DNA of 64,000 nt. Origin: Macrobrachium rosenbergii (taxonomy: Eukaryota; Arthropoda; Malacostraca; Decapoda; Palaemonidae). The stretch lies in NCBI RefSeq assembly GCF_040412425.1, contig NC_089762.1, positions 20,260,147 through 20,324,146 of the forward strand, read 5' to 3'. Each line of letters starts with the position of its first letter. The first letter of the stretch is position 1. Below are positions 58,641 through 64,000 of the stretch, in pieces. Under the pieces are notes generated by a model that saw nothing but the letters and a program-made list of their open reading frames with translations, made no database searches and was not told where the DNA came from. The position numbers and the translations under genes are program-made.

Positions 58641-59640
58641 TTAAGTGAAGTTGGCATGACAATAGCCTCCGTATGTTCATGTAAGCCACCACTGTATTGT
58701 TATCAGACATCAAAACTATGGAGTGCCCCGTCACTCTTTCTTGGAACTCCTGAAGTGCTAGGGAAGCTGCTTTCAATTCCAGCTTGTTGATATGAAGTTG
58801 CTTGTCCTGAAGACTCCACACTCGCAACGTCAGGAGATCTTCTAGATGTGCTCGCCAACCTTCATACGAGGTGGCAGAGAACTCTTGAGGGGTGAATGAA
58901 GAGGCACTCCGATGGTCCAAGTTTTTGTTGTTCAGCCACCACAGGAGGTCTTTTTTCACCTCTGATGACAGAGACTTGAAGCAGAAGGGAATCCCCTGCA
59001 GGGGACCAAAATTCTTTTAGCCTCCATTGAAAGGATTGAAGATGTAGACAGCTGTGGGGAACAAGTTTCTCCAGGGAGGTCAGAACTACTTGCCACTGCC
59101 ATGCTGGTTGCTTCTGCTTGGACAGGTAGGAGTGAACTACCATCCTGAACTTCTCAATCCTTTGGTCCTGTAGAAAAACTCGTGACGAAGTTGTCTATGA
59201 TCATTCCTATGTAAAGAATCTTTTGACTGGGATGAAGATTGGACTTTTCCAAATTTATCATGATGCCTAAGCCATGACAATTGGAGATGATCATCCCTGT
59301 CTTGGATTAGCTTTTCCCAAGAGCTTGCTAAGACCACCAGTCATTGGGATGTCTTAGAGGCAGATCCCCTGAGAATGAGCCCGTAACGACATCAGGGTGA
59401 ACACACTTGTGAACACTTGAGGGTCTGTTGTAAGGCTGAATCGGAGAACTTTGAACTGAAACACCAGCTCTCCAAGACTGAAGCAAAGAAACTTCAGGGA
59501 GGAGGGATGGATTGGAATCTGGAAGTAAGCAGCATTCAAGTCTATTGTGAACATGTAATTGTTGCTCCTGACAGCTGCTAGGACTGTGTGAGTCTTTTCC
59601 ATCATCTGTTGAAGTAGTTTAGGGTTAATAGGTCTATCAC
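58625..59640 (-). pseudogene. DIRS-like reverse transcriptase and RNase H
   Basis: On the minus strand, 59605-59354 gives TVLAAVRSNNYMFTIDLNAA then YFQIPIHPSSLKFLCF and FQFKVLRFSL, the RT fingers/palm words of DIRS-type elements. About 59300-59170 gives LGIMINLEKSNLHPSQKILY and IGMIIDNF in another frame. The RNase H part (58959-58630) gives DLLWWLNNKNL, WRAHLEDLLTLRVWS and LHINKLELKAASLALQEFQE, VLMSDNNTVVAYMN. No tyrosine recombinase is in the window on this side, so the element is truncated or its 3' part is lost. Several frame changes. Confidence 0.8.
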
Positions 59641-59799
59641 CAGCCTCCAGTCACTCGTGGCCTTGGGGACTAGAAAGACCTAGCTGTAAAAACCTGGAGA
59701 GGGATGCTAGACTTTCTCCACTGCTCCTTTTTCCATCATTTTCCTCATTTCGTCTTGGAGAGCTAGATGCCTCTGAGAGGCCTGGGTGTACGTGAGCTG

Positions 59800-61640
59800 A
59801 AGGAGAGGTCAATCAGAGAGAGGAGGGGCAAAGTCGAAAGGTGGTAGATATCCTACCCATAGAATGTCTACTGTCCACGGCTCTGCTCCGGAACTTTGCC
59901 ACATAGCCCAGTGGCTTGCCAGGCATCCTCCCACTGGTGGCAGAGAGTGGGGAGGGGTGCCCATTCTATTGCCTACTTCCTCTAGCCCTGCCACCAGATT
60001 CTGTTCCATCTGGAAGAGCACGGCTGAAAGGGCCGCTTTCTTTGGTAATGATGAGCAGGTTGAGAGGGCTTGTTTATTGAAGCTGCATTAAAGGTCTTAT
60101 TGGGAGAAGGTTGCGGTCTAGGTCTCGAGGTGTTAGAGTGAGGTGGTTTGGCGGATTTTGAAACTGCCTGATGAACGAGCCAGTCATTATTACCTGCCCA
60201 ACGTCTTATCAACAGCAGTCTCAAGATGATCCTTAGGGAAGAGTGACTGGGAGTTCAAGATATCTCCATTCCTCAAAGCTAACAAGGAGTTAATATTGAC
60301 GAACCGAGAAGCCTTGGCGAGGGCTGTGTTTCCTCTTTTTAGTAACAGATTGGCATAATTGAGTAAAGTACGAGATGGCCTTAGTACTAGATTTTAACAA
60401 TCTGATATAAGGGGCACTGTTTGCAGTATTTCCCAATGCAGTAGAAGAAATTTTTGCCGCCACTGTCGACCACAGAGCGAGCCAAGAGCCAGTCTGGAAA
60501 GCAGAAGAGGCAGTTGACTCCAGGCAGGCTGCTTCCTGAGATGTGAGGGAAGGACTTTGTGTCTTTACTTGATCCAAAGTCAGCCCTGGTCCTAAACAAG
60601 CCAGATCTGGATTGACTTGTATAGATAGTAGAGCCACATTAGGGGTTGCATAAAACCTTTTATGGCAAGGGAAGTGGAGGAGGAAGAAGCTTGAGGGACC
60701 TGCTGAATTGAAGAGAATTATCCCGACCAAGATCAGGAAATTCATATGATTCAGGATGGAATCTGCATGGCTCAAGCATGGTAATTCAAAAGATGTCTGA
60801 AAATCCTTTTTATGTCCAAGCAAGGCTTCTATACCTGTAGGGATAATCGAAGATGTCACAGCTTTCTTAGATTATGGAACTCACGAATGAGTTCAATAAT
60901 TTCAGCATAGGTAGTGATAAATTGCTGATTCTCCAAATCTACTGCTTCCTGGGCTTGGGGATCCGTGTCTGTTGCTTCTACTAGATCTGAAGGGTTTAAA
61001 ACTGGAGCATATGCCCTATCCGGCCCTAACACTTTTTTGGGAGCTAGAATGCCTTTCGATGAACAGGAAAGCTTAACCTGAGGCGTCTCGTTCACAGGGG
61101 CGAGATGCAGATTTTCTCTCCTTGTACGATGGATGTGTATCATTTTGCAGCCTAGAAGGGATAACGTTATATCACGGCCGACCGAATCCAAGCAGCGGTC
61201 ACGGTCTCTCCTAGGAGGTAGTGATAGAGAACGACAACAAGGCTATGACTGGAGAGTCTAAGTCCAACCTATCTGGCGCAAAAGTTTGGACGTTTCTGTC
61301 TTCATGGGCGTGCTTATCAACATGTCCACATGAATTGGAGCCATAATCACGAACCTTCTTGGGAGAGCGTGAACGAGACAATGGAGCCATGATCACGAAC
61401 CCTCTTGGGAGAGCGTGAATGAGAGCGATGGTAAGACGGACAATTATTAGGACAAGAACTGACAGGACTCCTGGAACAACGTAGTCTTACAGAATGGACG
61501 TGAGAACTTGAACGCAAAGCTGCATCCCTCGTAGGTGAATGAGAACAAGGAGATTGATGAGGTGACAAGAGCCATGTTGAGTGGACATACGCAGACTTGT
61601 CAAATTCTGGACACGAAGGGGGGATTGTGGGACCCAAAGG
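59800..61640 (-). pseudogene. DIRS-like gag, RS-rich N-terminus
   Basis: Minus-strand frames run from 61637: an arginine/serine-rich stretch (SHSRSPKRVRDHGS, repeated as SRSRSPKKVRDYGS at 61396-61350), then VKLSCSSKGILAPKKVLGPD and YAEIIELIREFHN (61191-60856), and VNPDLACLGPGLTLDQV, ACLESTASSAFQTGSWLALW and STVAAKISSTALG (60650-60420). These blocks recall the upstream ORF of DIRS-type elements. Frames are broken at several points. The order (gag, then RT and RNase H on the same strand) supports a single element spanning 58.6-61.6 kb. Confidence 0.68.
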
Positions 61641-62149
61641 GAAGGGGCAGTACCCTAGAAGACTGCTTCACCCAGGATTTCTTGATGGGAGCCTTATCAA
61701 CTTTCCTTCGAACCTTGATAGGACAATCGGGGGAAGACAAAACCACTGTAGTCTTTCTCTTGAGAAGCCCTCTTCGTGGACGAGAGACGGACAGACGTAA
61801 GACAGCATCAGGAACACGCTTGCGAGCAGGAGAGCCACATAATGTATGTGGTCAGAAGATGACGGAGAAACAGAAATGGTCCCATCATTCCTCCGATGGA
61901 GAGCGGCGACAAAGTTCCTAATCCTTCAGCGTCTGATGGGGGAGGACCAGACAGGCGAAGACGATGGAGAGGGAGGTCTGTCATTTCTTCTTCAAAACGT
62001 GTCTGAGTAGGGGAAAAAGGCCCAAATCCCCTCATTTCCAAATCGCCTCACGCTGTCAATGGTCATCGGTCAAAGGGCACTGCCTTATCCCATCCCATCC
62101 CATCTCCGATCCTGAGATGTTAGTAAGGGTGACTCGTCCGAGATAAGAG
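61641..62149. other. Probable 5' region of the DIRS-like element
   Basis: Continuation upstream of the RS-rich frame with basic/serine-rich short frames on the minus strand, ending in a (CCCAT)n-like run at about 62084-62101. No terminal repeat was recognised. Confidence 0.4.
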
Positions 62150-62345
62150 TTCATCTTCTTACATGAGGTATAATTTCGTTTATTTCATCTTCGTATGTGA
62201 GGTGTTTTTATTTAATTTATTTCAGCTATGTACGTGAGGTGTTTTTACTTGTATCATTTATTTCATATACGTACATGAGGTTTTTATTTATTTTGTATAA
62301 TTTATTTCATCTAGGTACACGAGGTGTTTTTATTTATTTTGACAC
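62150..62345. repeat. Minisatellite, about 50-bp units
   Basis: Four diverged units containing TTATTTCATCTACGTACATG and AGGTGTTTTTATTTAT follow one another. Confidence 0.78.
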
Positions 62346-62600
62346 TTTCGAGGGTAGTACATACAGAAGATTATTTTTAATTATTAATTTTTCTCTTTAT
62401 TATAGTTCTACGTAGAAGAGGATCGTCTTCCATTCCTCTCTCTTTGTATAACTCCTTCACTTATTCCATCTACATACACGTTTATTTTTTCCTTTATTGA
62501 CACTTCCGAGGTTAGTACGTACACAAGGTTATTAATGTATTTTTATTAATTTTTTTATGCTTTTATAGTTCATCAACTTAGAAAAGGACCGTTTCCCAAC
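62336..62600. repeat. Two copies of a 161-bp unit
   Basis: GACACTTTCGAGGGTAGTAC... at about 62341 recurs as GACACTTCCGAGGTTAGTAC... at about 62500, each followed by a TATAGTTC...GAAGAGGA-like stretch. Confidence 0.7.
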
Positions 62601-62601
62601 A

Positions 62602-62603
<2 letters not shown>

Positions 62604-62666
<63 letters not shown>
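62604..62666. repeat. (CT)n microsatellite
   Basis: About 31 uninterrupted CT dinucleotides. Confidence 0.97.
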
Positions 62667-63587
<921 letters not shown>

Positions 63588-63588
<1 letters not shown>

Positions 63589-64000
63589 GATCATGAAGCT
63601 ACAAATATCGCTTATCAAGTCCACGCTACCTCGGGAATATCCCCGATGGGGAATTATCACCGAGGGGGAATTTATAAGTGATAAATGGACGAGCACTGCC
63701 GAGTCTCGATCCCACGACACAGACGGCGCATCCAGCGAATCCAGTCGACGCTAACCACTGAGCTATCAAGAGGTATAAGTTAACGCCGAGTCTGGTGTAC
63801 TATATTTACCCGTCGAGCGGTGAAATTGTTCTTAGCCTCGGCATTAACCCACCTCGACCATGATAGTTCGTTGGTACGTTTTGGAACACGCAGCTCTTTT
63901 TATGACATTTTTTTATCACACCGTGATTTATGTACGATCATGAAGCTACAAATATCGCTTAATATCAAATCCACGCTACCTCAGGAATATCCTCGATGGG
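63588..64000 (-). repeat. tRNA-like SINE in a unit repeating every 347 bp
   Basis: On the minus strand TGATAGCTCAGTGGTTAG (63768-63751) is a good tRNA A box and GGGATCGAGACTCGG (near 63713-63699) a B-box-like sequence, about 40 bases apart. This is the promoter head of a tRNA-derived SINE. The sequence TACGATCATGAAGCTACAAA (63586) starts again at 63933 and runs off the window, with GGAATATCCCCGATGGGG-like sequence in both, so the unit is at least partly tandem. Confidence 0.75.

Noticed and set aside
63699..63768. A host tRNA gene
   Set aside because: A-box and B-box-like sequences are present, but no full cloverleaf or acceptor stem is evident and the sequence is part of a repeated unit, so a SINE head is the better reading.

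Overview
This looks like a stretch of repeat-rich animal nuclear DNA, most likely from a decapod crustacean (shrimp, prawn, crayfish or crab). No host protein-coding gene could be recognised in 64 kb. Spliced transposase genes, several non-LTR clades, CsRn1-type Ty3/gypsy elements with 4-bp target duplications, a DIRS-like element, tRNA-derived SINE-like repeats and long (TA)n and (CT)n tracts rule out a prokaryote. The decapod call rests on the element mix and on remembered resemblance of some repeats, so it is only moderately sure.

Almost everything recognisable is mobile DNA, and much of it is nested so cleanly that the order of events can be read. (1) At 987-4756 is a hAT DNA transposon with matching 14-bp ends, a perfect 8-bp target duplication and a decayed two-exon transposase on the minus strand. 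(2) At about 5517-18262 is ONE nearly full-length CR1/L2-like LINE (ORF1, then endonuclease and reverse transcriptase), expanded to about 12.7 kb by five later insertions: an opposite-strand LINE that itself carries a TA-flanked MITE and a later 160-bp tandem duplication, a 787-bp reverse-transcriptase fragment, a SINE remnant, a CsRn1-like LTR element (11483-16389), and a tRNA-derived SINE. At three junctions, removing the insert and one copy of the duplicated site restores the interrupted reading frame.

(3) From 18.3 to 32 kb is AT-rich, probably intronic or intergenic DNA with a hairpin-rich dispersed repeat, a degenerate RTE-like LINE tail and a G-rich inverted-repeat element. (4) At 32.0-37.2 kb are a Mutator-like transposase pseudogene and a second hAT pseudogene lying between candidate TTAA-flanked ends.

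(5) At 38084-57440 is a three-level nest on the minus strand: CsRn1-like element A (LTRs about 6-7% different by eye) is split in pol by the related element B (40683-52499, 4-bp duplication AACC, LTRs about 3-4% different), which is split between protease and reverse transcriptase by a 6.65-kb DNA transposon (43880-50528) with about 640-bp terminal inverted repeats. That transposon encodes a large protein with a PIN/XPG-nuclease-like segment and a Cys-rich tail; I read it tentatively as Academ-like, and it is the most interesting object here. Element A's LTRs were also hit by a TA-type MITE (left) and a TTAA-type piggyBac-like element carrying a tandem array of about 378 bp units (right).

(6) At 57.5-58.2 kb is a piggyBac transposase C-terminal fragment, at 58.6-61.6 kb a DIRS-like element on the minus strand, and the window ends in minisatellites, (CT)n, long (TA)n and a tRNA-like repeat with a 347-bp period. 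Every recognisable coding region is broken. The window works as a record of successive transposition, not as a functional operon or pathway.
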